64,000 nt of DNA from Isoetes taiwanensis (lineage: Eukaryota; Streptophyta; Lycopodiopsida; Isoetales; Isoetaceae): NCBI GenBank assembly GCA_021234155.1, contig JAJEKV010000030.1, positions 8,908,390-8,972,389 on the forward strand, given 5' to 3'. The position numbers were made by a program, and so were the translations under genes. Every line of letters starts with the position of its first letter. The stretch's first letter is position 1. Below the pieces are notes generated by a model. It was not told the DNA's origin. It did no database searches and saw only the letters and a list, made by a program, of their open reading frames with translations. This document shows, piece after piece, positions 31,082-43,966 of this stretch.

Positions 31082-32577
31082 TGTGACGTTCCGGCCACGA
31101 TTATCATACGGTCTCGGGGCGATATTATTGTCTTGACCGCCACGCTGCATTACACGCCGTTCAATCGACGTAATGCGCCCGGCGGTACAAAGCAAGGTCG
31201 CCCTAGGGGGCAATTTGCAATGGTGCGCACACTTAGCAATGCGCGCACTTTTAGACCTTTAACCCATTAAAGGTAGACCAAGGGTCATGGAAACCCTAAA
31301 CCTAACTGATAGCCTACATAAGGCACCAAACCCTAACATTCCCCTTTTCGCACCTTCCGAGCTCCGATTCGCGCGCCTGAGGAGTCAATTCCAACTGCCA
31401 CGATCTGTCCGTGCACCCCAGCTTGTCGGTTTCGTCCTCCGACCGCATTTGAAAGCGAGCGAGACATGGATGCCTTCGGATCGAGAGGAGTGAACCAGGG
31501 ATCAGGTATTTGGTCGATTGAATAGCATAAACCTTATTCTAGCCTTCAACCAGTAGGTTTAGCCTATTAAGTCACCCTTAATAGCCAAGATTGACTCTAA
31601 CTAAAGAACCTAACTCTATGAGATAGATTAGTTCTTTATTACTTATGTTGATATGATGGACGGATGTATTCTCGTGGACTCATTGTATTGGGAAGGGGGT
31701 AGAGACTTGAAGCTTAGTAGATGATGCTCCTAGATAGTCCCTCTTAGTGCATTACTAGATTTAGGCATTGCGGTACGAGAGCCCACCGGGTTGTGGGTGA
31801 AGGGGGCGAGGACCGGCTTAGAATGAGATTCGTGTTTCGACCCTTGACCCATCCCTCCGTGTGTGTAAGGCCTCACAGGGGATCAGAGTGACTAGGTCTA
31901 ATGGCTTGCCACCGGAGTGTGGGTAAGGCATGGGCTCGACACAGTGGGGGTGGTGTTCACCTTCCATTGGGTTAAGTCGGAATAAGGGCGGTGGCCCTCT
32001 AGTCACCTTGGGTCAGCATGTAGATCTCTACGGAGGGGTAATCCCTACCGCCCCGGGGGATTGGGGAGATGTAACCCGTGAATAGCCCCTTTGGCTATGC
32101 ACCCGGGCTTCGATTAGGTCCCAACACTTTTCAACCTACTCACGCAAAGTGTGCACAGGAGGGGCGGATGGAGTGGACAACCCTAAGCCATGTTCTTATG
32201 CCAGCCCAATCCATTGTCATGATTAAATGCCTTTGAACGAACGGAGATCCAAGCTTGTCACCATCCCCCCGAGTCCGAGCCTTGGGTAGGAACTTCCTTT
32301 GTATTGTGCTGATCTTTGTCTATGCAGATGTTGATGTGCCACCCTTCGAGGTGGATATATGATGTTATGTTACTGACGTGTATGCTTACGCTTCCGCAGC
32401 CTAGGTAGGCCCGAGGGAGGCGGGTAAAATGACCCCTTCACTCTTCCCATTGTGGACTCTAGGCGGGACGCACGATGATATGTGGAGGGCCCTCAGACGG
32501 TGTGGAGCTGGGTGCGGGGATGAACTCCCCGTTTTGTATACGGTGCGGGCATCGATATCACAGTAGGGGACGTCACA
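31082..32577 (+). repeat. 5' LTR
   Basis: Begins TGTGACGTTCC and ends GGGGACGTCACA. It is collinear with 42484-43961. AT-rich blocks of the two LTRs are identical over 100 bp or more, while CG-rich blocks differ by many one- to few-base indels. Confidence 0.92.
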
Positions 32578-32578
32578 G

Positions 32579-32590
32579 TGGTATCAGAGC
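32579..32590 (+). promoter_or_regulatory. Primer-binding site (initiator tRNA-Met)
   Basis: TGGTATCAGAGC lies one base after the 5' LTR and matches the 3' end complement of plant initiator tRNA-Met, the standard primer for Copia and Gypsy reverse transcription. Confidence 0.92.
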
Positions 32591-32782
32591 AATGTTCTTG
32601 GAGACCAAGAGCAAAGCACTGACCATGCTCCCAGTAGTACTAACTTGATAGGACCCTCAAACCTCGAAAAGTGGGAAATGTTTTTCTTACTTTCGTAGTT
32701 TGTGCTAAGCTAGTAACAGTTAAGTGAATTGGAACTTAATAAGACTAAAACGAAAGAGCCAACACCTCATCAGGCAAGGTGG

Positions 32783-32850
32783 TCTCACAGCTCGCGCCTG
32801 GTCAAAGAACTACACTTTAGTTTTTGAGCGAGGCGCAAGCTGTGAGACAT
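32783..32850. repeat. GTCTCACAGC hairpin (family 4), copy 1, leading a ~70-bp tandem array
   Basis: GTCTCACAGCTCGCGCC pairs with GGCGCAAGCTGTGAGAC across a loop with its own AAAGAACTA/TAGTTTTT symmetry. Units of about 70 bp containing the right arm and TTGATCCAAGCATCTTG then repeat about four times to 33140. Further hairpin copies lie at 33812-33875 and 34023-34090. Confidence 0.9.
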
Positions 32851-33200
32851 TGATCCAAGCATCTTGAAAAGTCATACAATTTTAAAAAGTAACTTTGAGC
32901 GAGGCGCAAGCTGTGAGACATCGAGGCGCAAGCTGTGAGACATTGATCCAAGCATCTTGAAAAGTCATACAATTTTAAAAAGTAACTTTGAGCGAGGCGC
33001 AAGCTATGAGACATTGATCCAAACATCTTGAAAAGTCATACAATTTTAAAAAGTAACTTGGTAATTCGAATTTTGAGACATTGATCCAAACATCTTGAAA
33101 AGTCATACAATTTTAAAAAGTAACTTGGTAATTCGAATTTTAGCCTAGGAATTAGCTAGACTAGTCTAGTTTTCCAATCTATTTGAACCTCATCTTAAAA

Positions 33201-33280
33201 GGATAGCGGGAATTGAACCTCCCACCCATAGGGTTGAACCCCCCCAAACCCCCCGTGCCAACCACTGAGGGCGGGCATCG
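33201..33280 (-). repeat. tRNA-derived SINE head or tRNA relic
   Basis: The reverse complement shows GGTTCAATTCC (a B-box) preceded by a TGGTTGGCACGG A-box-like segment. It shares the unusual GGGGGGTTTGGGGGG run with 49821-49882. It does not fold as a complete tRNA by eye, so a SINE head is preferred. Confidence 0.5.
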
Positions 33281-33811
33281 TTTGTGTTTGAGTTATAATT
33301 CTTAATTAGATTTAAGCTTTAATAATGTTAGATAATATTAATAGCTAAGCCTTAGACTTAGAACCAAGACCCTTAAGCTAGATAGAGACAGCATCTTGAT
33401 AGACACCAGGACTCCGATCGACATGATGCGCACAAAAAACCATTTCGACTTTCTCGACAAAAGGCTTAAATGGCCCAGAGGCCAAGGAGGCCGAAGGAAA
33501 CAAGAAGAGGAGAGGGCGAACGAGGGAGGCCAAGGCCAAGGCTCAAGAAGAGCGTAAGCGGTCCAACATTTTGAAGACTCAACACCGCCTTTGTTCATGC
33601 GGTTTAGTAACCCTCATGAGGAAGGACATGCAATTAGCTAATTTAATTAAGGGAGATCCCCAGTAGATATGTTGTAAATAATCAATAATTTTGTTAATAC
33701 GTGATAATTTTGAGTAGTTTATGTGTCAAATCTTGCTTAATTAGGACAAGTTAGCAAGTAGTAGTTGTTATTTTAGTAAAATAGGATATTCTCAGACCAA
33801 AAAGTGTGATG

Positions 33812-34090
33812 TCTCACTCGGCGCCTTGTCAAGAAAACTAAAGTTTAGTTTTTGAACGAGGCGCAACCTGTGAGACCTTCATACCTAGACCATGTCCAAA
33901 CTAGACCAAAACACCTCCAAATTGACCAAGTAAGGGGTCCATTCTGCCTAACTCGAGGAGAATAACATGAATAGACCCTTAGATCACCCAAATTGGACAA
34001 GTTTAACCCAAATTACAGCCAATGTCTCACAGCTCGCACCTGGTCAAAGAACTAAACTTTAGTTTTTGAGCAGGGCGCAACCTGTGAGAC
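33812..34090. repeat. Family 4 hairpins, copies 2 and 3
   Basis: Two more GTCTCAC...GTGAGAC foldbacks (33812-33875 and 34023-34090) share the ACTAAACTTTAGTTTTTGA loop but have diverged arms (CTCGGCGCCTT and CAGCTCGCACCTGG). All copies lie in the 5' untranslated part of the LTR element. Confidence 0.88.
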
Positions 34091-34588
34091 CTCCAAACTT
34101 TGAACTTCCATAACTTGAGCTACAAAGCTCCAAATCACCTGAAAATTGTTGCAATATGACCATTAGACAGCCTAGAATCCATTTATGACCTCAAATTAGG
34201 CTAGAAATGTCAAACCCCAGCTCAAAATGACCAAAATTGCTCAAACCCTTGAATTGTTTTTCCAAACTGTGGTTTGTTTGTAAATAGAAGCATACCCCAT
34301 TAGTAGCTCGCAAGTATTGCTCTCAGCTCGAAGCTGATGCCTTACTCCTAGATAGAAGTGCCCAAGAACACCCCTTTGTTATAGTCATCTAGACCTCAGC
34401 ATACCAACCGAAGTCCAACTGTTGGTACATCACCTCGGGTCATGCCAAAAGCATAAACCTTAACCTAATTCTGTGTCCTTCTAATCGAGTTTGACTTATA
34501 TAGCCGCCACATTGATACTCCCTATTGCCATGATACCTAGAAAGGAGCTAGAGTCTAGAGCTGCCCAAGTCACCTCATGTGTAGAGAT

Positions 34589-36286
34589 CAGCGTTGGGGA
34601 AACTCCGGGGTAAAGCCATTTTCTCCGTCTTAAATTTCCAGTTCACCGTCCAGCGTGGCTGAGTGGCGGAACCAGTTCCGCACATAAATTGTTGAATTCC
34701 GGGGATTATCCGATATGGAAAATACAAACCGGTACTTGCCATAGTACATCCTCCAACAAAAAATCGCCCACATAATTTATTGCAAACGAAGAAACAAAAG
34801 GAGGGAAACTCGCTACACGAAAAGCCAAGAACGATGCCTCGCCATGGTCAATACTTGTGAACTAAAGAACAATGCCGAAGGATAGTTCCCTGTGATTAGG
34901 AGAACGGACCACAGTCCTCAAGAGTAGCGCGATTTCAGATCCGTTCGCCAGAGTTGTAGAACGGGGCTGGTCTAGATTTTGCCCAACAAGATTTATGCAA
35001 TAAGAACAAGGGCATCCGCTTTAAGGAGCAAAACCACACCACACGTGAGCTGGAATACACATAGATACACCACACGAGCTCGAAAGGTAAATCTCGTATT
35101 TTTTATTTCGTTCTATATTACGTAAAGATCTAGCTTTGTACTTTCTTGGCAAGAAGATCAAGATTGTTAATGCCCTTGCAAACTAGATGCCCTTGCATAT
35201 TGTATTGTGAATGCGTAATGTAGAGAACCAATGCTGGCTCCCAAAACCGAATGAAGGGCGTCATTTTTTTTCATTGCAACTGGATAATCTATCGCCTCAG
35301 ACGGTTTTACAATGCATTCATCCGAAATTCTTGCCATTCTTGTATACAATAATCTCTCAGAAACAGGGAGCATCACGTTATAGGGGTCTAAGTCCAATGC
35401 CCCGCCTCGCATCTAAAACGCCACGAGTTTTCCCTTGAAACCCTAGAAAAGGCTGTGGGGTTTTAGTCACGTAATCGAGAGCAGGCATCTTTGGAAGTGT
35501 CTACAAAGGGATTCTAGAGGATGGAACAGAAGTTGCGGTGAAGAAAATCGAATTGGGCTTTCGAAAAGGAGAGAAAGAATTCAGGCAAGCAATGGTCCTC
35601 CTAGCTGAGATGGATACAAATTATTTTGTCAGTCTTTATGGATTACGTGCTCAAGGGAATACCGAATCTTTGGTGCTTGAATATTTTCCAAAGGGCTCAT
35701 TAGATAGGCTCTTATTTGGCAACCTAAATTGGGAGCTAAAGTAAAAATCGCCATAGCGGTAGCTAGGGCTCGGCATTTTACACATGGCGCCATGGCATCC
35801 ATGGAAACTTGAAGCCCCGAGAATGTTGTTTTAGATTTAGATCTATGTCCGAAACTCTACAGATTCATGGCTGATATATGACTATGTGGCAACAAATAGA
35901 CAAGATATAATCCAGTGGTCTCGATTGGCAATTCATGCAGAGAGGTTATCTTTCTCTGAATGGCAGCTACAACATCCTTTCAAGGAGAGAACCAAACTTA
36001 TTCTTCTTCTTGATGTTACATGTTTAATTCCCTCTTAGGCTATTGTATTCTTAAGTATGATTCTTTGCTTCAATATAGCATTTTGATTTGGTTTTACTTT
36101 GATATTTTAGCTATTGAGTCCTTGGTGTGGTTGTAATATACTTTGAGTTCTCTTTGTCTTGGTAAAGTGGGATCCGGTTGTGAATTTTGTTTGCAGGAAC
36201 GATCCGATTCAAACTTATAAATTCCGATTGGGTGAGAAAACTATAGGAAATTTTCCGATAGAAGGGAAAAGGTTTCCCCAACGCTG
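34589..36286. mobile_element. Non-autonomous hAT element carrying host gene sequence
   Basis: Ends CAGCGTTGGGGAAAC and its exact 15-bp reverse complement are flanked by GTAGAGAT on both sides (34581-34588 and 36287-36294), an 8-bp target duplication. A CAGxG terminus with an 8-bp duplication is diagnostic of hAT. No transposase is present. The interior includes a receptor-like-kinase fragment, making this a Pack-type hAT. It inserted into the LTR retrotransposon, so it is younger. Confidence 0.93.
35485..35900 (+). pseudogene. Captured receptor-like kinase fragment
   Basis: The plus-strand reading includes the glycine-loop end FGSVYKG, the VAIK-type lysine in TEVAVKKIELG, a helix C region (GEKEFRQAMVLLAEM), and the hinge LVLEYFPKGSLDRLLFG typical of plant receptor-like kinases. 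It stops near 35744. Further decayed sequence (SPENVVLDLDLCPKL, near the HRDLKPxN catalytic loop) continues in another frame to about 35900. The catalytic HRD is lost. It lies wholly inside the hAT element, so it was probably transduplicated from a host gene. Confidence 0.85.
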
Positions 36287-36294
36287 GTAGAGAT

Positions 36295-39200
36295 TGGACT
36301 CCCCTAAACCAACTTTGCTAGGACCTTAGAGTATGCCTCAAACATCATGGAGGTCTTGCAAAACAACCCTCATGTCATGCCATACCACACGTCCTAATGT
36401 CCATAGACTTGGAGATTATAGATATGTCTTCAGTAATGCTACTCAAGCCATCTTGTTTGCATATAGAGCCCAAAATGTTGTAGGAGAGCCCTTCAAGTAG
36501 ACCCTTAGACTCTAGGATATACGAGCGTTGCTTTCGAAGTACAGGGCCAGAGCCACAGATGAGCTAGAGGCGCAACTTCTTGAAGACATCAAGGTCCCAG
36601 CCGATGTACAGACAGATAAGGAGAGGAGACCGGAAAGGCAGACCCAAGAGAGGGAAGCACAACGACAAACACCTCAAGCGACAAACGAGTAGAATAGGAC
36701 ACCACCGGTCTATCATCAATCTTCATCAAATGGGAAGAATAATTGGTAACCAATAGCATCAAGAATTTTCTAGATGTCAACCTCCCGGCTACCACGTCCA
36801 TGAGCTCACATCAGGAAGAGGATCTCGACGCCTTCACCAACTCGACGCCCACGAGTTTCAAATGGAAGAATGCAAGGCAGCAAAATACAGGTGCAGGAAC
36901 ACATTAGACATCGATGTCGCGTTAGCATCACGAGCTAGGGCCAGAGGGCATAATCTTCCGTCGAGGAGAGAAGTCATGGCGACACAAGAGCGTATACGAA
37001 CCGGAGAGAAGACCACCACGACCTTGCAGCCCAGCACCTCAAGCGAATGTCAGGCAACGCCAACAAAAGGAGCGACCAAGCTAGGCAACCACAAGCACCT
37101 AAGGCTGACCAGGACGAGCTTCCAGCTCCCTTGCACCAGCAGGAGAACTTTCATCGGTTCCAAAAAGTAGGAGACCATGAGGAGGAGGAGACGACCTAGC
37201 CAGCAGATACAAATCACGCAAAGGCGACTAGAAGGATCCATGGTAGGGGTAATGGAGAAGACCACACTTCCAGGCACAGGAGAGGCACCTCGGAATGAAG
37301 CAAAGCCCAAGCAACAGGAGTCGCACTCAGAAATTCAACCTGCGGAGGAATGCCAAACGATCTTAGAGCTTCGAAGATATTCAAGAATGCCCAACTGCAA
37401 CAGCTAGGTGATCTTACTCAAGCGATCAACGGCACCGCACATCGGCAACCCTGCAACGAAACACTGCATGTAGGGACGTTGAGCGGTCACCGCATTCCTC
37501 ACGACGAATATACACATTAAGGAGGAGCATCTTTCTCGAGGGATCACATCAACGAACACTCTTCGCAACTGGCGTGACGAGCTCGGATCAGACATGAAGC
37601 TCAACAATAGTAGCAGCATCTCAAAGGAATCCTGGAGTCAACCAGAACAAAGAAGATGCAGCAAAACCAAAGGGTCAAACGCGATAGGAGGAGGGGAAAC
37701 CCTAAAGGAGTATAAACAATTAAATAGATCTTCGTAGTTGTTTTGAAAAAGTGGATGAATTAAAATCCCAATGTAAATGTGTATATGTCTATTGTATATC
37801 TCGGGTGCTCACAGATATAGTGGAGAAACATGAGTTTAAAGTTATGTTTTACGGATTTAGCGCTTAGATCAGGAAGCTCCTTCACTTCGACTACCAAAAG
37901 AGGAAGCAAGGAAGCACAACTATAGCCCAAGATCAAAATGGAAGAGCAAGTACGAGGGAGAAACGACTGGAGGCCAAGCAAATCTTCGACTCCAAACACT
38001 TCCGGAAGTGCCCTGAAGTAGAAGACAGCTCGTCCACCCAATGTCAGAATAAGAGACAACACCGGTCATGTCAAGATCATCAGCGCTGCACCAGGACATC
38101 GTCAGGACGCAACACTACATCTTGTGGCAGCAGCAACACTTGACGAACTTATGACACGAGTGGCCTCAACAATAGAAGGAGGAACGCCCCAACATCAACG
38201 AGCCAACTAAGAAGACAACATCTCGACGACCATAATTCCACCTTGTGGTAATATAGGGAATGCGCTATGACACGTGGTTTAGATGGAGATGCACTTACGA
38301 AAGGCAATTGTGGCGAGGAGATATGCCTTCAACAACTAGGTGATGACTTCGCTGTACTCCTACCAGTAATTAGAAGAGAAGAAGCCGATCATATCTCGAC
38401 ATGTGGCACGCCAAACGCCCAAGGTAGAAGCATTCGACACCTTAACGACAAGGATAGCAACCGGAAGCACCTTCGCAAAAGAGAGTTCAAGATAATAGCC
38501 GGGCTATTCAACGACAAGAGCATATCTAAGCAGGTACTTCTTCAACTCAAGGGTCAAGCCGCTGGCAGAGATATAAGGATCCATCATCCCGACAACATAG
38601 CCGCCGGGGAGGAGAGCCACGATGCCTTACCGACAAAGTTGAGACCGACATGACGTGAGGGACAAAGGTCGAACTCCAAAGTCGGAGAAGTGCTAGCAAC
38701 CGACTTCTTCCACGAAGCTCCCCTAGAGGCAAATGGGAGGATCAAAACCGACGAAAGCACAATCAAAGCCACGGAAGGTACCTCAAGACAAAGAAGACAA
38801 AGATAGCTGTGGAATGTGACAACGCCCAAGCCATGTGATCGAGGGATCAAACAAGGAAGTTTGGAAGCTCGATGGAGAAGCAACTAGGCGAGCGAAGAGG
38901 CGAGCCGATGACTTGCACCGCGTGGACTTGCATGCAACTTGATGAACCCAAGGATGGACGATTCAAAGAACAACTGCAGAAGAGAACAACTCCAGAGGAG
39001 TATAGCCAAAGGAATCGCAGCACAGCCTCAAGAGACGCCTTCAAATAGCTTCAAGTATCATGAAGGAGGAACAATTACCGCACCGGAGAACGGGGATCGG
39101 GGAAGCGGTGAAATGTCTAGGCATCAACGACCAGCACACCTTTAGTTAGAATGTGAGGCAAAGCGTGTTGTGCCATAGCCGACAAACGTCGGAGGGCCCA

Positions 39201-42200
39201 AGTATATCAACAAGTTACCCCGGAGTACGAGCCAACGCGTGCAAAGGGAGAATATAGATCGTCAACACCATTGCACCAAGGAGGAACATCGATGACATCG
39301 CCAAGGAATAGGCGTGCAATTCGAAGGGAGGCACAAGGGGGACCTAATAGATCTAGTAGTAATTGTAATTATGTAAGCTATATGTTTTGCATGTATAGTT
39401 CCCCTGTTATTCCTTCCCTCCCATAGCGTAACAGATCAAAGGAAGATATGTCAGGCAATTTGCAGGGGTGAAGCAATCAACATCCTCAACACTCTTCGGG
39501 CAACACGATAAGCGACAGCGGGGACTCTTCGGCGTATGAGACATCGATGGAGTCGAAGAAACAATATCAGATACAGAGTCGTTAGCTGCCAAGACAAAGA
39601 GTTCAAGATGAAAGATCTTTTTCAACGGCGCCACGCATGGAAGATTTCAAGTGATCAACTACACCATCAAGCCACCAGCAATGAGAGGTTTCTAACGAAC
39701 AAAGTCAACCTCTACATCAAAGAGGATCCACCGGCCAAGGAGACCTGAAGTATCGGAAATTTCGGAAGAACGTTACCTTGCTACTTCAAGCAGTAACGAG
39801 TGGATGAGCTTCTAGCAAGCTCAAGGATCTAAGGCCATGGGGCCTAGTAGGTTAAATGTGTGGGCGGTAACATCCATATTGGGATTAGAAGGCATTTCTA
39901 GATATCATCATTTGAAAAGGATTGCCCCAATATTGAGCTAAGCGCCAAATATTGGGAAGGAAACGATAGGAATAACTAAAATTATACACGATTGTTAACA
40001 GACATCCAACATATTGAAACCACTTGGTGAGATTGATCACCTCGCTAAGAAGGAATCATTACTAGGATAATTGTTGACCATGTATAAATCTAGTACCTCC
40101 AAAAGAATAATCCAACCGAAAGAAAAGAAGTAATCTAACAAGTCCGGCCAACTTGTTACGATGGCATCAATTCGATTGGTAGGAATATTCCAAGAGCTAA
40201 ATAACTAAGAAAGGGGGAATCTCTAGAATATAAAAGAATAGCACATGTAAGGTACATCTAAAATAAGAATTATAGTAATCACAAATAGTCTTTTGAGACA
40301 AAAGGAATTGTCATGATGACAAAACCTTGTGGTTTAGAATCGTTCTAACTAAGTAGGTAACCTATAACTATATTGAAATAAATGATAACATAATATGTGC
40401 ATCCATCTTAGATGGTTATATATGTCAGCTAAGGCTAGTAAATTAATGCGCTAAGTAAGAAGCGTATGACCTCTTAAGGGGAGAGAATAGATATGACGTT
40501 GTGTACAACGTCATTGAAGGGGTGCAGGACCATTTTCTTTTCGAAGAAAGTGGGAGGGCTCAATCTTATGATTGAACGTACTTGCATCGAATTGATCGAC
40601 CCGAAGAATAGAGTTCACTCGGCAATGGCCGGGTTTAATAGAGCGTAGGATAGATAGATACCTTAGTGCTCATGAGGCCTTCAACGTGCGAGACCGACGT
40701 GATAGCTAACTACACCAATGAAGTGGAGCAAAAGTATGGGAGCAATGCAACGACCAAGTCATCTCCAAATTTCTCGACGCCGGCTCAATGGGTGGATGCG
40801 TTCTAGCCTTAGGTAAGGTGTGCGCATGTATTATAAGCTTTAATGTCTCTGATAGATAAGTTAAATAGAGATCCTAATAACTGGATAGAAAATGTTGTAC
40901 GTATATGTATCATAGGGAAATAAGTTAAATAACAACGGTAATGTGACGTAGCATGTTAATTAATCCTTCGCAAGGATGCAATTCCTTCCAAGGATATACT
41001 TAAGTGCATCTTAGGGATATACTTCCAAGGGTAATGCAGGACCCAAGGAAGAGAATAAGAAGCACATCTAATTCTTGTGTATGATAATTAAAACCTTCTC
41101 TATGTAACAATAGGTCAAAAATCAGGGTTATTGTTTAAATAATCGCGATCTAAAGTCGTTAAATATTGTAAAGATTAGAGTAAATATAATCGTACTATCG
41201 GAAGTAATGTATCCGGTACTATGATAATGTTAATTCATAAATATTACCTTAGGGTAATTATGTTAATCACATGCATTAAAGGAGCCAGCAAAAAAAATTG
41301 GCTCGGGCATGTCGATTTGTGTTTAGATTAGTTTCATGTGTAGTTAAGATTAATCTACGCATGCAACCTATGCCAGGTATGGGTTGCATGCGATTTCTGC
41401 GATGATGAGATCATTACGGTGATCTCTAGGACGTGGTGTAATGTCAATGTAGGCATGACCCAGCGGTGCCGCTTTTGCAAAGTCTATACGTCCCATCTAA
41501 GTAGGCGACCTCGAGAGAAAGGAGGTCATTGAGGAATGCATTGATAGGAAAAGCACCTCTAGCCCCATATATGCTTTGATAGGAGGAATCGGCCTTCACC
41601 CCCATATGGGAAGGACCTATCCTCCACCGGGCAACTAAAGGTGTAGGCATACGAGCCATATAGGCATTATAGGCGCTGTCTCCACGGCCACGATGGAAGA
41701 AACATCCTCTTCCTACGCCGGGAGATTAGCCATGCATTCATGTAGATAGGTGGGGTGGTCACCATATAACCAAAATTTTTATTAATAATTAAAATGGTAC
41801 CAACGTAGTGTCGACCTGCAGGCCAATAGAGCGCTCCGGAGGGCAAGGAGGTCGAACTCACCTAAGACTTGCAACATAAATTTTGTTATAATGTGTTGCA
41901 AGGGATGAAGAGTACCTTAGAAGTGTAAATTTTGTATGAAATTGATAAAACTTTGATAAACTTAAATGTTATATTAAGTAAGGTTAATAATTACCTTGCG
42001 GGGATTAAGTTATGAAGTGATAAGTTAATTGGATAATGAAATAGTACGGTAATATCTTAAACATTACCTTAGAGTAATTCTAATAATTAAGATAGTAAGT
42101 ATGTAATTATAGATATTGTAAAATTAATGCAGGATTTTAAGGTGCGAAGACTTGCAACACAAATTTTTGTTGGAATGTGTTGCAAGGAATGAAGAGTACC

Positions 42201-42471
42201 TCAAATAATAATTGTATATGAAAGTGTTAAATTGTGACAAACTAAAAGTTGTGATAACGGAAACTAATAAGTACCTTGTTTTAATAGAAGTTACGAATTG
42301 ACAAGTTATTTGATAATGTAATGGCATAATAATGAATTAAAAATATTACCTTAAGGTAATCTTAATAAATGTGTAAGTATTATAGTAGTATATCATATGC
42401 ATCAGGTTGATTGCAGGTTAGGAAGATTCCAAGGTGGGGAGACCCACGATCTTTTGGACAAACATCATTTC
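36295..42471 (+). other. Interior of the LTR retrotransposon, no recognisable genes
   Basis: The 36.3-39.8-kb part is purine- and A-rich on the plus strand, with fragmentary charged frames (for example 36862-37170 and 38267-38653) that match no retroviral domain I know. The 39.8-42.4-kb part is AT-rich non-coding. A 280-bp tandem duplication (about 41866-42147 and 42148-42420) shares GACTTGCAACA and ATGTGTTGCAAGG landmarks. Confidence 0.6.
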
Positions 42472-42483
42472 AAGGTGGGAGAA
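42472..42483 (+). promoter_or_regulatory. Polypurine tract
   Basis: AAGGTGGGAGAA directly precedes the TG of the 3' LTR, the expected site for plus-strand priming. Confidence 0.85.
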
Positions 42484-43961
42484 TGTGGCGTTTCCAAAGA
42501 CATATCGGTCTCGGGGCGATCGATCATGCAGACCGGCCACGCCACCACGCGTTCAATCCGATATGCGCCCGGCGTGTACCCAAGCAAGGTAAGCCCTGGG
42601 GGGGCAACTTGCAATGGTGCGCATACACTTAGCAATGCGCGCACTTTTAGACCTTTAACCCATTAAAGGTAGACCAAGGGTCATGGAAACCCTAAACCTA
42701 ACTGATAGCCTACATAAGGCACCAAACCCTAACATTCCCCTTTTCGCACCTTCCGAGCTCCGATTCGCTACCGAGGAGTCAATTCCAACTCCCACGACCG
42801 TCCGGGTGCACCCCGGCTTGTCGATCGTCCCTCCGACCGCATTTTGAAGCGTAGCGAGACATGGATGCCCCTCGGATCGAGAGGAGTGAACCAGGGATCA
42901 GGTATTTGGTCGATTGAATAGCATAAACCTTATTCCAGCCTTCGAACCAGTAGGTTTAGCCTATTAAGTCACCCTTAATAGCCAAGATTGACTCTAACTA
43001 AAGAACCTAACTCTATGAGATAGATTAGTTCTTTATTACTTATGTTGATATGATGGACGGATGTATTCTGTGGACTCATTGTATTGGGAAGGGGGGTAGA
43101 GACTTGAAGCTTAGTAGATGATGCTCCTAGATAGTCCCTCTTAGTGCATTACTAGATTTCGCCTGCGGTCACGAGGAGCCCCCCTGGTTGTGGGTGAAGG
43201 GGCCAGACCGGCTTAGAATGAGATTCGTGTTCGACCCTTGACCGATCCCTCCGGGTGTGTAAGGCCCATGGGGATCGAGTGACTAGGTCTAATGGCTTGC
43301 CACTGAGTGTGGGTAAGGCATGGGCTCGACACCCGTGGGGTGGTGTTCACCTTCCAGTGGGTTAAGTCGAATAAGGGCAGTGGCCCTCTAGTCACCTTGG
43401 GTCAGCATGTAGATCTCTGGAGGGGTAATCCCCACCCCCCCCATCGGGGTGGGGAGATGTAACCCAGGAATAGCCCCTTTGGCTATGCACCCGGCGGGCT
43501 ACAGTCAGGTCCCAACACTTTTCAACCTACTCTGCAAAGTGTGCACAGGAGGGGCGGATGGAGTGGACAACCCTAAGCCATGTTCTTATGCCGGCCCCAA
43601 TCCATTGTCATGATTCATGCGCGAACGAACGGAGATCCAAGCTTGTCGTCATCCCCCCGAGTCCCGAGCCTTGGGTAGGAACTTCCTTTGTATTGTGCTG
43701 ATCTTTGTCTATGCAGATGTTGATGTGCCACCCTTCGAGGTGGATATATGATGTTATGTTACTGACGTGTATGCTTCCGCTTCCGCAGCTAGGTAGGCCG
43801 TGAGGGAGACGGGGTAAAATGACCCCTTCACTCTTCCCACTGTGGACTCTAGACGGGCACAGTGATATGTGGAGGGCCCTGTATCAGTGTGGAGCTGGTG
43901 CGGGGGATGAACTCCTGTTTGTATACGGTGCGGGCATCGTATACGAGTAGGGGACATCACA
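42484..43961 (+). repeat. 3' LTR
   Basis: Begins TGTGGCGTTTCC and ends GGGGACATCACA. Collinear with the 5' LTR and followed by the TTTGG duplication. Confidence 0.92.
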
Positions 43962-43966
43962 TTTGG

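Larger units (their letters stand above)
31082..43961. mobile_element. LTR retrotransposon without visible gag-pol
   Basis: Two direct repeats of about 1.48-1.50 kb, each starting TGTG and ending ATCACA or GTCACA, bound a 12.9-kb element. It is flanked by the 5-bp target duplication TTTGG (31077-31081 and 43962-43966). A primer-binding site follows the left LTR and a purine-rich tract precedes the right LTR. The interior has no frame with protease, reverse transcriptase, RNase H or integrase motifs, and only short, fragmentary frames. It is best described as a large retrotransposon derivative mobilised in trans, or an extremely decayed Gypsy-type element. A hAT element is nested at 34589-36286. 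Confidence 0.9.

Noticed and set aside
31287-31493. 68-codon frame in the 5' LTR
   Set aside because: It is not preserved in the 3' LTR, which has indels across it.
34655-34680. tRNA-like A-box TGGCTGAGTGG inside the hAT element
   Set aside because: No B-box or cloverleaf partner at the right distance.
35485-35900. Functional receptor-like kinase gene
   Set aside because: Only part of the N-lobe survives, the catalytic loop is out of frame, and it lies within a hAT element.
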